From: Paracoccus methylovorus
Lineage (GTDB): Bacteria > Pseudomonadota > Alphaproteobacteria > Rhodobacterales > Rhodobacteraceae
Length of the DNA stretch: 64,000 nt
Assembly (NCBI RefSeq): GCF_016919705.1
Contig: NZ_CP070368.1
Location: 310,001 to 374,000, forward strand
Direction of reading: 5' to 3'
The notes under the pieces were generated by a model. That model saw only the letters and a program-made list of their open reading frames with translations, did not search any database and was not told the DNA's origin. Below are positions 30,614 through 40,163 of this stretch, one piece after another. Both the position numbers and the translations under genes were made by a program. How positions within the stretch are numbered: position 1 is the first letter of the stretch; each line of letters opens with the position of its first letter.

Positions 30614-31202
30614 ACGCCGGCCCAACTGTCAGATCGGCAGGCAGCGAATCGCGCAGCACCAGTTCCGCATTGGCAAGGTCGTTGTCCAGATGCGCTGCTA
30701 TTTCGGCAGGCTGGCAGCCAAACCCCTGCCAACGCGTGGTCAGGCGCCGCTCCAACTCCTCCATCGCCACATCCAGCATGACCGACAGATCCCACAATCC
30801 GGCCAGCTTGTGCCACGGGCGGCGGTCCAGCAGCAGGTAGTTGCCCTCGACCACCACCAACCGGCTCTCGGCCCGAACCCGGCCCGCGCCGGCTATGGCC
30901 ATGTCCAGCGCCCGGTCGAAAACGGGATAAATCACCTCGCCTCCTGCCTTCAGCCGTTCCACCAGCGCGACGAAACCCTCGGCATCAAAGGTCTCGGGGG
31001 CGCCCTTGCGCCCGCGCAGCCCGTCCGGGTCCAACAACCGATTGTCCAGATGGAACCCGTCCATCGGCACCAGCACCGCACCTTTCAGCACGGCGACAAG
31101 CTGTGCGGCCAGCGTCGATTTGCCGGAACCGGGTGCGCCGGCAATTGCGACAATCCGCCTTCCGGGTCCCAGCCCTGCAATCCGATCCAGTATTTCTTCC
31201 AT
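30588..31202 (-). CDS. frcK: P-loop kinase of the fructose uptake operon (FrcK-like)
   Basis: A 204-residue kinase of the uridine kinase/pantothenate kinase-like fold with Walker A GAPGSGKSTLA (about residues 22-32), VPMDGFHLDN and the VVVEGNYLLLD stretch. In Sinorhizobium meliloti frcBCAK, the fourth gene encodes such a kinase of unsettled substrate. Here it follows frcA after a 61-bp gap filled by an intergenic repeat that runs into its start codon; no good ribosome site is visible. It overlaps mogA tail to tail by 26 bp. Confidence 0.82.
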   Translation of the reverse strand: MEEILDRIAGLGPGRRIVAIAGAPGSGKSTLAAQLVAVLKGAVLVPMDGFHLDNRLLDPDGLRGRKGAPETFDAEGFVALVERLKAGGEVIYPVFDRALDMAIAGAGRVRAESRLVVVEGNYLLLDRRPWHKLAGLWDLSVMLDVAMEELERRLTTRWQGFGCQPAEIAAHLDNDLANAELVLRDSLPADLTVGPASISAAGTP

Positions 31203-31250
31203 GCAAAAATATCCCGGGGGGAGTCCGAAGGACGGGGGGCAGCGCCCCCC
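31202..31250 (-). repeat. Intergenic composite repeat, copy B
   Basis: Read on the minus strand: hairpin GGGGGGC/GCCCCCC (31234-31250), a second small hairpin GTCC/GGAC (31223-31233), then the core CTCCCCCCGGGATATTT that ends at the frcK ATG. The order matches copy D at 63327-63411. Confidence 0.7.
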
Positions 31251-31263
31251 ATTCCCGTGCAGT

Positions 31264-32046
31264 TCAGGCTGCCGTCGCCGCTTCCTCGGGGACCTTGGCC
31301 CCGGTCATGAAGGCCACCGCATCCGACATGGAATAATCGTCGGGCTTGATGACGCACAGCCGCCGGCCCAGACGATGAATATGGATGCGATCCGCCACTT
31401 CGAAGACATGCGGCATGTTATGCGAAATCAGGATGATGGGGATGCCGCGCGAGCGGACGTCGCGGATCAGTTCCAGCACGCGACGGCTTTCCTTGACGCC
31501 AAGCGCCGCCGTCGGCTCGTCCAGGATCACCACCTTGGAACCGAAGGCAGCGGCCCGCGCCACTGCGACGCCCTGACGCTGTCCGCCGGAAAGCGTCTCG
31601 ATCGTCTGGTTGATGTTCTGGATCGTCATCAGCCCCAACTCGGTCAGTTTCTCACGGGCGAATTTCTCCATTGCCGGGCGATCGAGCTTGCGGAACCATT
31701 TGCCCATGATGCCGGGTTTGCGCAATTCGCGCCCCATGAACATGTTGTCTGCGATGGAAAGCGCGGGCGACATGGCCAAGGTCTGATAGACGCATTCGAT
31801 GCCGTGGCTGCGCGCATCCAGCGGACTTGCGAACCGCACGGGCCGGCCCTCCAGCGTGATCTGCCCGTCGTCGGGCTGGATCGCACCCGACAGTGCCTTG
31901 ATCAGCGACGATTTTCCGGCACCGTTGTCGCCGATGACGGCCAGAATCTCGCCCGGCATCAGGTCGAAGTCGCATTGATCCAGCGCCGTCACCCTGCCGT
32001 ATCGCTTGACCAGACCATGCGCCTTCAAAAGTGGTTCCTGTGTCAT
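31264..32046 (-). CDS. frcA: Fructose ABC transporter ATP-binding protein
   Basis: A 260-residue ATPase: Walker A GDNGAGKSSL, signature LSGGQRQGVAVARA, Walker B VVILDEPTAALG and H-loop ILISHNMPHV. A single ATPase domain (not the 500-residue RbsA double form) is typical of FrcA. The ATG at 32046 overlaps the frcC stop by 4 bp; the 320 codons open upstream in this frame lie inside frcC and are not used. It energises FrcC. Confidence 0.9.
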   Translation of the reverse strand: MTQEPLLKAHGLVKRYGRVTALDQCDFDLMPGEILAVIGDNGAGKSSLIKALSGAIQPDDGQITLEGRPVRFASPLDARSHGIECVYQTLAMSPALSIADNMFMGRELRKPGIMGKWFRKLDRPAMEKFAREKLTELGLMTIQNINQTIETLSGGQRQGVAVARAAAFGSKVVILDEPTAALGVKESRRVLELIRDVRSRGIPIILISHNMPHVFEVADRIHIHRLGRRLCVIKPDDYSMSDAVAFMTGAKVPEEAATAA

Positions 32047-33116
32047 GCCGATGCCTTTCTGATCCACTGATCCACTGCGACGGCAAGGATGATGAGCAAC
32101 CCAATCAGGAAAAAGGTCCATTGCGGATCGGTTCCGACCATCTTTAGCCCCATCTCGAACACGCCGACGATCAGCGCGCCAAAGAACATGCCGACGATTG
32201 AGCCGCGTCCGCCGAAAAGCGAAATCCCCCCGATCACCACCGCGGTGATGGACTGGATATTGCCCAGTTGCCCGGTCGAGGCCGAGGGCGAGACCGAGCC
32301 GAAGCGGCCGATCATCACCCAGCCCGCCACAGCGCAAAACAGACCCGCCAGAGTATAGACCTGGATCAGAACGCGGCGGGTGCGCACTCCGGCCAGTTCT
32401 GCGGCCTCGGGGTCGTCGCCCACGGCATAGACATGGCGGCCCCAGGCGGTATGGCGCAGGACATAGGCAAGGGCCGCGACCAACGCGACCATCAGGAACA
32501 CGGCATATAGGATTTTTACCCCGAAGGGCTGGATCGAATAACCCCAGAATTGCAGGGCGGGGGCGTGCTGCGCGATTTCCGACGAGCGGATCGTTTCGTT
32601 TGCGGAATAGATATAGTTCGCGGCCAGGATAATTTGCCACGTGCCCAGCGTGACGATAAAGGGCGGCAGCTTGATACGGGCCACCAGCCAGCCATTGGCA
32701 AAGCCCATGGCCGCCCCCGCTGTCAGCCCCAAGGCGATGGCAAGAGGCGCCGGGATGCCATAGCGAAAGGTGAACTGCCCCATCAGCACCGAGGAAAACA
32801 CCGCGATTGCGCCGACCGAAAGGTCGATCCCCGCGGTCAGCACCACCAGCGACTGGGCGCAGCCCAGAATGCCGACGATGGCGATCTGTTGCAGGATGGT
32901 GGACAGCGTCACCGCCTTGAAGAAATTCGGCGACAGCAGGCCGAAGGTGATGACGGCGGCAACCAGCACGATCATCGGCACCGCCGAGGGCGTCATGTGC
33001 AACCATTGCTGCAGCCGTTTCAGGGCGGTTTTCTGTTCCTGGAACTCGGCAACCTTGTCAGAGGCGCCCTGCAGGCCCTCTTCATAGCTGGCGGCCGTCT
33101 TGGTGTCGGATGACAT
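32043..33116 (-). CDS. frcC: Fructose ABC transporter permease
   Basis: A 357-residue CUT2-type permease with about ten hydrophobic segments after a charged N-terminal 45 residues. LTAGIDLSVGAI and GNIQSITAVVIGGISLFGGRGS are the hallmark RbsC/FrcC segments. It is coupled to frcA by ATGA and separated from frcB by 92 bp that holds a hairpin. Confidence 0.9.
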   Translation of the reverse strand: MSSDTKTAASYEEGLQGASDKVAEFQEQKTALKRLQQWLHMTPSAVPMIVLVAAVITFGLLSPNFFKAVTLSTILQQIAIVGILGCAQSLVVLTAGIDLSVGAIAVFSSVLMGQFTFRYGIPAPLAIALGLTAGAAMGFANGWLVARIKLPPFIVTLGTWQIILAANYIYSANETIRSSEIAQHAPALQFWGYSIQPFGVKILYAVFLMVALVAALAYVLRHTAWGRHVYAVGDDPEAAELAGVRTRRVLIQVYTLAGLFCAVAGWVMIGRFGSVSPSASTGQLGNIQSITAVVIGGISLFGGRGSIVGMFFGALIVGVFEMGLKMVGTDPQWTFFLIGLLIILAVAVDQWIRKASA

Positions 33117-33170
33117 GGACCGGCTTTCCCCTTTCGCAAGGCACCGCAGGCAGCACCCTTGCCTTAAAGT

Positions 33171-33194
33171 CAGGGCGAGGCACTCCCCGCCCTG
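33171..33194 (-). other. Stem-loop between frcB and frcC
   Basis: Ten-base arms CAGGGCGAGG and CCCCGCCCTG (one mismatch) with a CACT loop, 14 bases after the frcB stop. There is no T-run on the minus strand. Likely an mRNA-stabilising or processing hairpin that lets binding protein exceed permease; the analogous hairpin of the amino-sugar importer is at 10174-10193. Confidence 0.6.
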
Positions 33195-33208
33195 CGATCA
33201 CTTGGGGT

Positions 33209-34228
33209 TCAGCCCCAGCAAAGCTCGCCGCCTTTGGCGCTGTCGATGGATTCAACGCCCTCGGCCGGCTTGTCGGTAACCAGTTGGACACCGGTATCGA
33301 CAAAATCCTTGCCCTCGGTCGGGGCGGGCTTGGTGCCATCCTTGGCGAAGGCGGCGACGGCCTCGATGCCCCGCGCCGCCATGTCCAGCGGATATTGCTG
33401 CGACGTGGCGCCGATCGCGCCTTCCTTGACGTTCTGAACGCCGGGGCAGCCGCCGTCGACCGAGACGATCAGCACGTCATTCTCGCGTCCGACGGCCTTC
33501 AGCGCCTCATAGGCGCCGGCGGCGGCCGGTTCGTTGATCGTATAGACCAGATTGATATCGGGATCCTTGGCCAGCAACGTCTCCATCGCCTTCAGCCCGC
33601 CCTCTTCGTTGCCCGAGGTAACCTCATGCCCGACGATGCGCGGATCGGTTTCGTCACCCCATTTCGCCGGGTCGCCCAGTTCGATGCCGAAACCTTGCAG
33701 GAAACCCTGATCGCGCAGAACATCGACCGAGGGTTGCGAGATGCCAAGGTCGAGCATGGCGATCTTGGCGCTTTCCGCGCCATCGCCCATGGTGGCCTTG
33801 GCCCATTGCCCGATCAGTTCGCCGGCCTTGAAATTGTCGGTGGCAAAGGTCGCATCCGCCGCGTCGATCGGGTCCAAAGGCGTATCCAGCGCGATGACCA
33901 GCAGACCCGCGTCCCGCGCAGCCTGAACGGAATCGACGATGGCCTTGGTGTCCGAGGCGGTGATCAGGATACCCTTGGCCCCGTCGGCGATGCAGGCCTC
34001 GATGGCGGAAACCTGGCTTTCGTGGTCGCCGTCGATGCGTCCGGCATAGGATTTCAGCTCGATCCCCAATTCGGCGGCCTTGGCCTGCGCGCCCTCTTTC
34101 ATCTTCACGAAGAAGGGGTTGGTGTCAGTCTTGGTGATCAGGCAGGCGCTGTCGGCCTGTGCCACGCCGGCAATCAGGGTCAGGGCCGTGCCCGCCAGCG
34201 CCGCGCGCAGCAGTTTGGTCGTGGTCAT
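33209..34228 (-). CDS. frcB: Fructose ABC transporter periplasmic binding protein
   Basis: A 339-residue periplasmic binding protein of the ribose/xylose-type (Peripla_BP_4) fold. The signal peptide is about residues 1-25 (IAGVAQADS), followed by [17 protein letters not shown] and the sugar-contacting segments [16 protein letters not shown] and [16 protein letters not shown] precedes the ATG. First gene of frcBCAK; it faces the divergent ROK regulator across a perfect operator. Confidence 0.9.
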   Translation of the reverse strand: MTTTKLLRAALAGTALTLIAGVAQADSACLITKTDTNPFFVKMKEGAQAKAAELGIELKSYAGRIDGDHESQVSAIEACIADGAKGILITASDTKAIVDSVQAARDAGLLVIALDTPLDPIDAADATFATDNFKAGELIGQWAKATMGDGAESAKIAMLDLGISQPSVDVLRDQGFLQGFGIELGDPAKWGDETDPRIVGHEVTSGNEEGGLKAMETLLAKDPDINLVYTINEPAAAGAYEALKAVGRENDVLIVSVDGGCPGVQNVKEGAIGATSQQYPLDMAARGIEAVAAFAKDGTKPAPTEGKDFVDTGVQLVTDKPAEGVESIDSAKGGELCWG

Positions 34229-34297
34229 GATGTTGTTCCTCCTCTGGGCGGGTTTAGCCGCCGCCTCCCGTCGAAAGGCTGCCGAAGAAACGAGGGC

Positions 34298-34326
34298 TTG
34301 TCAATAAATCAATCTCGTTGATTTAT
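34298..34326 (+). promoter_or_regulatory. Candidate frcR promoter with overlapping operator
   Basis: TTGTCA (34298-34303), exactly 17 bp, then ATTTAT (34321-34326). The spacer and -10 are occupied by a 23-bp inverted repeat (34304-34326) with perfect 9-bp arms ATAAATCAA and TTGATTTAT around TCTCG. Its position between frcB and the ROK gene suggests the FrcR operator controlling both directions; the binder is inferred. Confidence 0.65.
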
Positions 34327-34347
34327 GTGGCGTAGAGAGGAATCACC

Positions 34348-35541
34348 ATGCCCAGCACCACGCCGACCGAACCGACACAGCACGGCGGCCTCAGCCAGAA
34401 TGAGCGCAAGATCCTGTGGCTGATTCGCCGCCACGGGCCGATGCCCCGGGCCGAGCTGGCCCAGGCCACGGGGCTGTCGGCGCAGGCCGTCACCAACATC
34501 ACCCGTGAGTTGATCGCTGCCGGCCTGCTGGATGCCGAGGGCGAGCGCAAGCGGGGCAAGGTCGGCCAGCCGCTTCGCCCGCTTGCCTTGGCGCCCGAGG
34601 GGGCGCTGTTTCTGGGTCTCAAGGTCGGGCGGCGGGTGGCCGAGCTGGTGCTGGTCGATTTCGCCGGTCAAACCCGGCAGATCCTCGTGCTGCCCCATGC
34701 CTATCCGCATCCTGACGCGATCCGCGATTTTGCTGCCTCTGGCACCGCGCGAATCCTGTCGGGGTTGACGCAGGTGCAGCGCGGGCGGCTGTCTGGCATG
34801 GGCATTGCCAGTCCCTTTTACCTGTGGGATTGGGCGCCAGAGATGCAGCCGTGGCGTGGTCGCGACCTGCGCGCGGAACTGGCCGAGTCGCTGGACATGC
34901 CGGTCTGGTTGGAGAACGACGGCTCATGCGCATGCGGGGCCGAGATGATGTTCGGCACAGAGGATCTGCCCCGCGATTTCCTGTATTTCTATATCGCGCA
35001 TTTCGCCGGCGGGGGTGTGGTGCTGGATGGCCGCCTGCGGCTGGGTCCGTCGCGCAATGCCGGGGCGATGGGTTCATATCCGGTGCCGGGCGGGCGACAG
35101 GTGCTGGATGTGGCCTCGGTTTCGGTGCTGGAGATGGCGCTGGCGCGCGAGCTGCCGCTAAATGACGCGGAGTGGGACTTGGCGCCTGCCATCGTCCGGG
35201 AATGGCTGGACGAATCGGCGCGAGTGCTGTCCCATGCGGCCTTGGGAGCGGTGGCTGCCCTGGACCTGCCGCTGGTGGTGATCGACGGCGCCATGCCGGC
35301 CGGGTTGCGCGGCGCGTTGGTGCGGGCGACCGCGGCCAGTCTGGCTGGAATGCGCCATCACGGCATCACCTTGCCCGAGGTGCGCGCCGGAACCCTTGGC
35401 CGCCGCGCCCGCACGCTGGGGGCCGCTGCATTGCCGCTGGGCGCGGGCTTCATGCCGGGCGGCAGCTTCTCGGCCCCGCGGCCGGGCCGGAATGGGCATG
35501 AAACCCAGGGTGCGCCGGTGCGTTCCCCTGACGACAGGTGA
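34348..35541 (+). CDS. frcR: ROK-family transcription repressor, probable FrcR
   Basis: A 397-residue regulator: N-terminal winged helix (MPRAELAQATGLSAQAVTNI, about 30-50) and a ROK sugar-kinase-like domain. IAHFAGGGVVLDGRLRLG replaces the strict kinase and zinc motifs, so it is a sensor and not an enzyme. AGAGGAATC precedes the ATG. In S. meliloti a ROK gene frcR adjoins frcB, the same layout. It likely represses frcBCAK until fructose or its derivative binds. Confidence 0.85.
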   Translation: MPSTTPTEPTQHGGLSQNERKILWLIRRHGPMPRAELAQATGLSAQAVTNITRELIAAGLLDAEGERKRGKVGQPLRPLALAPEGALFLGLKVGRRVAELVLVDFAGQTRQILVLPHAYPHPDAIRDFAASGTARILSGLTQVQRGRLSGMGIASPFYLWDWAPEMQPWRGRDLRAELAESLDMPVWLENDGSCACGAEMMFGTEDLPRDFLYFYIAHFAGGGVVLDGRLRLGPSRNAGAMGSYPVPGGRQVLDVASVSVLEMALARELPLNDAEWDLAPAIVREWLDESARVLSHAALGAVAALDLPLVVIDGAMPAGLRGALVRATAASLAGMRHHGITLPEVRAGTLGRRARTLGAAALPLGAGFMPGGSFSAPRPGRNGHETQGAPVRSPDDR

Positions 35542-35559
35542 AGAAAGGAAAACGCGGCC

Positions 35560-36486
35560 ATGGCCGACGATCCATACAAGGCGCTGGGGCTGAACAAGAA
35601 CGCCAGTCAGGATGAAATCAAGAAAGCCTATCGCCGGATCGCCAAGACCGACCACCCGGACCTGACCCCGGACCCCGCTGCGCATGAGCGTTTCAAGGCC
35701 GCGTCATCGGCTTATGATCTGCTGAAGGACCCCGAGCAGCGCGCCCGCTTCGACCGCGGAGAGATCGACGCATCGGGACAAGAGCGGCCGCAGAGGCACT
35801 ATTACCGCGAATATGCCGAATCGGGCGACAATCCTTATCGCCAGCCCCACGGTTTCGACGATTTCTCGGACGTGTTCTCGGATCTGTTCGGGCGTGGCGG
35901 TGCTGGTGCTGGTGCTGCTGGCGGCGCGCGGCGCGGCGGGGCGCGCAGCTTTGACATGCGCGGCCCGGACCAGCAGTTCACGTTGGAGATCGATTTCATG
36001 ACCGCGGCGCGCGGCGGCTCGACCCGGATCACCATGCCCGACGGCAGTGTGCTGGAGGTCAAGATCCCCGAGGGCGCGCATGACGGACAGGTGGTCCGGT
36101 TGCGCGGCAAGGGCGGTCCGGGGCTGGGCGAGGGCGGGCCGGGTGATGCGCTGCTGACGCTGATCGTGGCCGAAGACCCCGACTGGCTCCGCGATGGCAA
36201 CGACGTGGAAACCACGCTGCCCATCACCATCGACGAGGCCGTGCTGGGCGGCAAGGTCGAGGCATTGACCATCGACGGCCCTGTCATGCTGACCATCCCC
36301 CGCGGCGCAAGTTCCGGCCAGAAGCTGCGGTTGAAGGGTCGCGGCATCCGGGGCGCAGATGGGCGGCGCGGCGACCAGCATGTCGTCCTCAGGATCGTCA
36401 TGCCGTCCAGAGTCGACGATGATCTGGCGCATTTCATGGAGGAATGGCGCCGCAACCATGCCTATGATCCAAGGAGGGGAAAATGA
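35560..36486 (+). CDS. cbpA: DnaJ C-terminal/J-domain co-chaperone, CbpA-like
   Basis: A 308-residue protein with an N-terminal J domain (residues 1-70; the HPD triad is in KTDHPDLT), a Gly/Ala-rich hinge (GGAGAGAAGGARRGG, about 113-130) and the DnaJ C-terminal substrate domain, without the zinc finger of DnaJ. That is the CbpA class, a partner of DnaK. The next gene encodes the CbpM modulator and overlaps by 4 bp, which supports the call. Confidence 0.9.
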   Translation: MADDPYKALGLNKNASQDEIKKAYRRIAKTDHPDLTPDPAAHERFKAASSAYDLLKDPEQRARFDRGEIDASGQERPQRHYYREYAESGDNPYRQPHGFDDFSDVFSDLFGRGGAGAGAAGGARRGGARSFDMRGPDQQFTLEIDFMTAARGGSTRITMPDGSVLEVKIPEGAHDGQVVRLRGKGGPGLGEGGPGDALLTLIVAEDPDWLRDGNDVETTLPITIDEAVLGGKVEALTIDGPVMLTIPRGASSGQKLRLKGRGIRGADGRRGDQHVVLRIVMPSRVDDDLAHFMEEWRRNHAYDPRRGK

Positions 36487-36830
36487 CCCAGCGCCATTAC
36501 ACCCTGACCGAGACGCTGGAAGCCGTCAGCGAAATGACGCCCGAGCAGTTGGAACGCTATATCCGCGCCGGCGTGGTGGTGCCGGTGCAATCCGAACAGG
36601 GTCCACTGTTTCGTGAAATCGACCTGGCGCGGCTGAATCTGGTGGTGGATCTGGCCGAGGGCTATCACCTTGACGAAGAGGCGCTGGGTTTGGTGCTGTC
36701 GCTGGTGGATCAGTTGCATGGGCTGCGCGGCGACATGCGGGCGATCCTGGACGCCGTGGCGCGCGAGCCGGTCGAGACGCGGGTGCGGCTTAAGACCGCG
36801 ATCCGCGAAGTGCGGGTGGTGACGCGCTAA
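36483..36830 (+). CDS. cbpM: Chaperone modulator CbpM (MerR-like)
   Basis: A 115-residue small helical protein with a MerR-like N-terminus (YTLTETLEAVSEMTPEQLERYIRAGVV) and a C-terminal helix that in the family binds the J domain of CbpA and inhibits it. It overlaps cbpA by 4 bp (ATGA) and its stop overlaps the convergent DUF1289 gene by 4 bp (CTAA). Confidence 0.88.
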   Translation: MTQRHYTLTETLEAVSEMTPEQLERYIRAGVVVPVQSEQGPLFREIDLARLNLVVDLAEGYHLDEEALGLVLSLVDQLHGLRGDMRAILDAVAREPVETRVRLKTAIREVRVVTR

Positions 36831-36994
36831 TCCGCCACCTGACGTTGGGGCAGTTGGGCCATGATCGCCCGCCGCTCGGCTTCGGTCATGCGGCCCCAGC
36901 GGGTGATTTCGTCAATGCTGCGCAGGCAGCCGGTGCAAAGCCGGCTGGCAGGGTCGATCCGGCAGATATTGATGCAGGGGCTTGAGGGCTTCAT
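36827..36994 (-). CDS. DUF1289 small Cys-rich protein
   Basis: A 55-residue protein. Four cysteines in PCINICRIDPASRLCTGCLRS followed by the DEITRW..M motif define DUF1289, likely a small metal-binding protein of unknown function. The ATG at 36994 is chosen because the family starts right before the first Cys; the frame continues to 37036. It lies 10 bp after ruvX on the same strand and probably in its operon. Confidence 0.88.
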   Translation of the reverse strand: MKPSSPCINICRIDPASRLCTGCLRSIDEITRWGRMTEAERRAIMAQLPQRQVAD

Positions 36995-37004
36995 TCCCCG
37001 GCCC

Positions 37005-37472
37005 CTATCCCAGGAAGCGCAGCCGGTCCAGCGCACCTTGCAGGATATAACCTGCCGCCACTTGGTCGATCACTTCGGCGCGGCGCTTGCGCGAGGTGTC
37101 GGCCTCAAGCAGCGCGCGTTCGGCGGCGACGGTCGAAAGCCGCTCGTCCCAAAAGGTGATCGGCAGCGGCGTCAGCCGTTCCAGATTGCGGGCAAAGGCG
37201 CGGGTTGATTGGGCGCGCGGACCCTCGCTGCCGTCCATGTTGCGCGGCAGGCCCAGCACCAGCCCGACCAACGCGCGGTCTTGCACGATTTTCAGCAGCG
37301 CCTGCGCGTCGGCGGTGAATTTCGTGCGCCGGATCACGGTCAGCGGCGAAGCGACGCTGCGCAGCCCGTCACTGACCGCAACGCCGATGGTCTTGGTGCC
37401 CAGATCCAGCCCGGCGACAGCACCGGCACGGGGCAGGGCCGCGACGAAGGACTCGATGTTCTCGCAGATCAT
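37005..37472 (-). CDS. ruvX: Holliday junction resolvase-like protein RuvX (YqgF)
   Basis: A 155-residue RNase H-fold protein with [17 protein letters not shown] near the N-terminus, [14 protein letters not shown] and the C-terminal [11 protein letters not shown] and [14 protein letters not shown] motifs carrying the acidic residues. Family members take part in 16S rRNA 5' processing and/or junction resolution. The ATG overlaps the ccmI stop (ATGA). Confidence 0.92.
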   Translation of the reverse strand: MICENIESFVAALPRAGAVAGLDLGTKTIGVAVSDGLRSVASPLTVIRRTKFTADAQALLKIVQDRALVGLVLGLPRNMDGSEGPRAQSTRAFARNLERLTPLPITFWDERLSTVAAERALLEADTSRKRRAEVIDQVAAGYILQGALDRLRFLG

Positions 37473-38686
37473 TCCAGCCCGGCCTGTTGGGCCGCAGCCT
37501 CGATTAGTTCCAGAGCTGCGGGATCGCTGGCAAAAACCTTGCGCGCTTCGCCAAGCACATCGGCGGCGTGGTCCTTTTGCCCGATCATCGGCAGGGAGGA
37601 AATCAGCCGGGCCCATTCCTCGGGGGTGCCGCCCTGATTGGCCAGCCGGGTTTCCAGCCCCTTGACCATGCCCTCGATCATCTGCTCGCGCTCCTCGGGG
37701 GTCATGTCTGCGGCGGCAGACATGGTATCCGCATCCGGGCCGGGCAGCGCGGCGGCGGATTCGGGCGGCGTATAGTCAGGGTGGCCGGCGAACCAGGCCA
37801 GATCCCCGATCGAGCCGCGGATCGCCGCGATCCAGGGCGCGCTTTCCGGCCCTTCGGCCAGCAACCCGGCCCAGATCGGAAAGGCGCGGTCAGGGCGTCC
37901 GTTCTGCAGATGCAAAAGCCCCACCATGAAACGTGCCTGCGGATTTCGGGCATCGCGAGCCAAGGCACGCGCCACTGCATCCTCGCCTTCGCTGGTGATG
38001 ATGCCGCCCGCTGCTTCGATGGTCAGCCCGGCCAGCCGTGCCAGTTCATCAGCGCTGACGTCGTCGCCGCGCAGCGCGACCAGCCGACGCTGCGCGTCCT
38101 TGGCAGCGATCACATTTCCCAGCCGCTCTTCGTGCTCGGCCAGAAGCTCTAGTCCGCGCGGGTCGTTGGGGTTCTTTTTCACCGCCTCGCGCAGGCGTTC
38201 GATCAGCGCGGCATAGTCCGCGTCGGCCTCGGGTCGGGGGCGTTGGGGGGCGTCGGCCTCGGCCTCGGCCTGGCTGGGACGGCTGTCGTACAACTCCTGC
38301 GCCTGCGCGATGCGCTGCGCGATGGGGGCATCGGGACGTTCGGGCTGCCCGATGCGCTGATAGATCAGGAAGGCGCCGCCCAGCAGCACGGCCAGCACGG
38401 CCAGCGCCGCCCAGCCGCCCGTGGCCCGCAGGGTGCTGCCCGAGCGTTCCAGCGCACGGTCGGCGGCCAGCACCTTGCGCCCGATCTCGACCCGCAGGCG
38501 TTCGGCATCCGCCAGGTCGATCACGCCGCGCTCCAGATCGCGTTCGACCTCGCGCAACTGGTCGCGATAAACTCGCAGGTCATAGGCGGCGGTGGGCTCG
38601 GCCCCCGGGCCCTGCCGACGCAAAAGCGGCGCGGCGATGGCCATGGCCACCACCCCTGTCAGCGCGGCGCAGACGATCCAGAACAT
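37469..38686 (-). CDS. ccmI: Cytochrome c maturation protein CcmI
   Basis: A 405-residue membrane protein: TM1 at residues 2-20, an intervening cytoplasmic coiled region ([19 protein letters not shown]), TM2 at about 90-110, then a periplasmic TPR-type domain to the C-terminus. It delivers apocytochrome c to the haem ligation complex CcmFH. The ATG at 38686 matches the family start. Located away from other ccm genes, as in other Rhodobacterales; coupled to ruvX by a 4-bp overlap. Confidence 0.9.
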   Translation of the reverse strand: MFWIVCAALTGVVAMAIAAPLLRRQGPGAEPTAAYDLRVYRDQLREVERDLERGVIDLADAERLRVEIGRKVLAADRALERSGSTLRATGGWAALAVLAVLLGGAFLIYQRIGQPERPDAPIAQRIAQAQELYDSRPSQAEAEADAPQRPRPEADADYAALIERLREAVKKNPNDPRGLELLAEHEERLGNVIAAKDAQRRLVALRGDDVSADELARLAGLTIEAAGGIITSEGEDAVARALARDARNPQARFMVGLLHLQNGRPDRAFPIWAGLLAEGPESAPWIAAIRGSIGDLAWFAGHPDYTPPESAAALPGPDADTMSAAADMTPEEREQMIEGMVKGLETRLANQGGTPEEWARLISSLPMIGQKDHAADVLGEARKVFASDPAALELIEAAAQQAGLE

Positions 38687-38888
38687 CGGCTTCCTCTCAT
38701 TGGCTGGTCTGGTGATAGCGGTTTTCGGCAGGGCGAGAAAGTCAAAGCCCTGCGACAAAACGCAAGGTGCATTTGGGACATCTGCGCCGGGGTCTGACGC
38801 AATTCGACAATCAGCCCGTCGCAACCCGGCTTGCCCGGAAATCGTGCTGACTTCACTCTGCATGAACCCGAGTCGAATGAGGTTCCCA

Positions 38889-40163
38889 ATGCCCGCAGCC
38901 CCCGCAAGTTCCAGCACCGGCCGCTATTCGGTCTTTGCCATCGCGCGAGAGGCGCTGCGCCTGCACACCGGCTGGAAGCGCGCCTGGGCCAGTCCCGAAC
39001 CGAAAAAGAAATATCAGGTCATCATCGTCGGCGCCGGCGGGCACGGTCTGGCGACGGCCTATTACCTGGGCAGGAATTTCGGCATCACCGATGTCGCGGT
39101 GATTGAAAAGGGTTGGCTGGGTGGCGGCAATACCGGCCGCAATACTACCATCATCCGCTCGAACTATTTGCAGGACCCCTCGGCGGCGATCTATGACAAA
39201 GCGCTGAAACTTTACGAAAACCTGTCGCAGGACCTGAACTATAACGTCATGTTCAGCCCGCGCGGCCTGTTGATGCTTGCGCAGACCGAACATGAAGTGC
39301 GCGGCTATAAGCGCACCGCTTATGCCAATCAGTTGCAGGGCGTCGCGACCGACTGGATCAGCCCCAAACGCATCAAGGACATGCTGCCGATCATCAATAT
39401 CGACGGGCCGCGCTATCCGGTGCTTGGCGGGCTTTATCAGGAACGCGGCGGCACGGCGCGGCACGACGCCGTGGCCTGGGGCTATGCCCGCGCCTGTTCC
39501 GCCATGGGCATGCACATCATCCAGAACTGCGAAGTGACCGGGATCGAGACGCAGGGCGGCCAGGTCGTCGCGGTGAATACCGGCAAGGGCCGGATCGAAT
39601 GCGACAAACTGGCGTTGGTCGCCGCCGGCCACAGCTCGGTTCTGGCCCATATGGCGGGGTTCCGTCTGCCCATCGAATCACTTGCGCTTCAGGCGCTGGT
39701 CAGCGAACCGATCAAGCCGTGCTGCGATCTGGTCATCATGGCCAACACGGTCCACGGCTATCTGTCGCAATCCGACAAGGGCGAGATGGTGATCGGCGGC
39801 GGCACCGACGGCTTCAATAACTATACCCAGCGCGGCTCGTGGCACCATGTCGAGGAAACCGTGCGCGCGTTGATCGAGACCTTTCCGATGCTGTCGCGGC
39901 TGAAGATGCTGCGGCAATGGGGCGGCATCGTGGACATGACCGGCGACCGCTCGCCCATCCTGTCCGCCACGCCTGTCGGCAATATCTTTGTCAACTGCGG
40001 CTGGGGCACGGGCGGCTTCAAGGCGATTCCGGGGTCGGGCTGGGCCATGGCCGAACTGGTGGCCAAGGGTCAGCCCGGGCCCCTTGCTGCCGATTTCGGG
40101 CTGAGCCGGTTCGCCGAGGGCCGCTTTATCGACGAAAGTGTCGCAGCCGGGGTGGCGCATTGA
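38889..40163 (+). CDS. soxB: Sarcosine oxidase beta subunit
   Basis: A 424-residue flavoprotein with the N-terminal FAD motif IIVGAGGHGLATAYYLG and the C-terminal NCGWGTGGFKAIPGSG. The His in ARHDAVAW corresponds to the covalent FMN site of heterotetrameric sarcosine oxidases. The enzyme demethylates sarcosine to glycine with tetrahydrofolate as acceptor. The ATG at 38889 is preferred (GAGG six bases before); ATGs upstream at 38865 and 38877 lack a site. soxD normally follows at once, but here 676 bp with another gene intervene. Confidence 0.93.
   Translation: MPAAPASSSTGRYSVFAIAREALRLHTGWKRAWASPEPKKKYQVIIVGAGGHGLATAYYLGRNFGITDVAVIEKGWLGGGNTGRNTTIIRSNYLQDPSAAIYDKALKLYENLSQDLNYNVMFSPRGLLMLAQTEHEVRGYKRTAYANQLQGVATDWISPKRIKDMLPIINIDGPRYPVLGGLYQERGGTARHDAVAWGYARACSAMGMHIIQNCEVTGIETQGGQVVAVNTGKGRIECDKLALVAAGHSSVLAHMAGFRLPIESLALQALVSEPIKPCCDLVIMANTVHGYLSQSDKGEMVIGGGTDGFNNYTQRGSWHHVEETVRALIETFPMLSRLKMLRQWGGIVDMTGDRSPILSATPVGNIFVNCGWGTGGFKAIPGSGWAMAELVAKGQPGPLAADFGLSRFAEGRFIDESVAAGVAH

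Noticed and set aside
31264-33006. A 580-codon frame that extends frcA upstream through frcC
   Set aside because: Its first 320 codons are out of frame within frcC; frcA begins at the ATG at 32046 where homology and the 4-bp coupling start.
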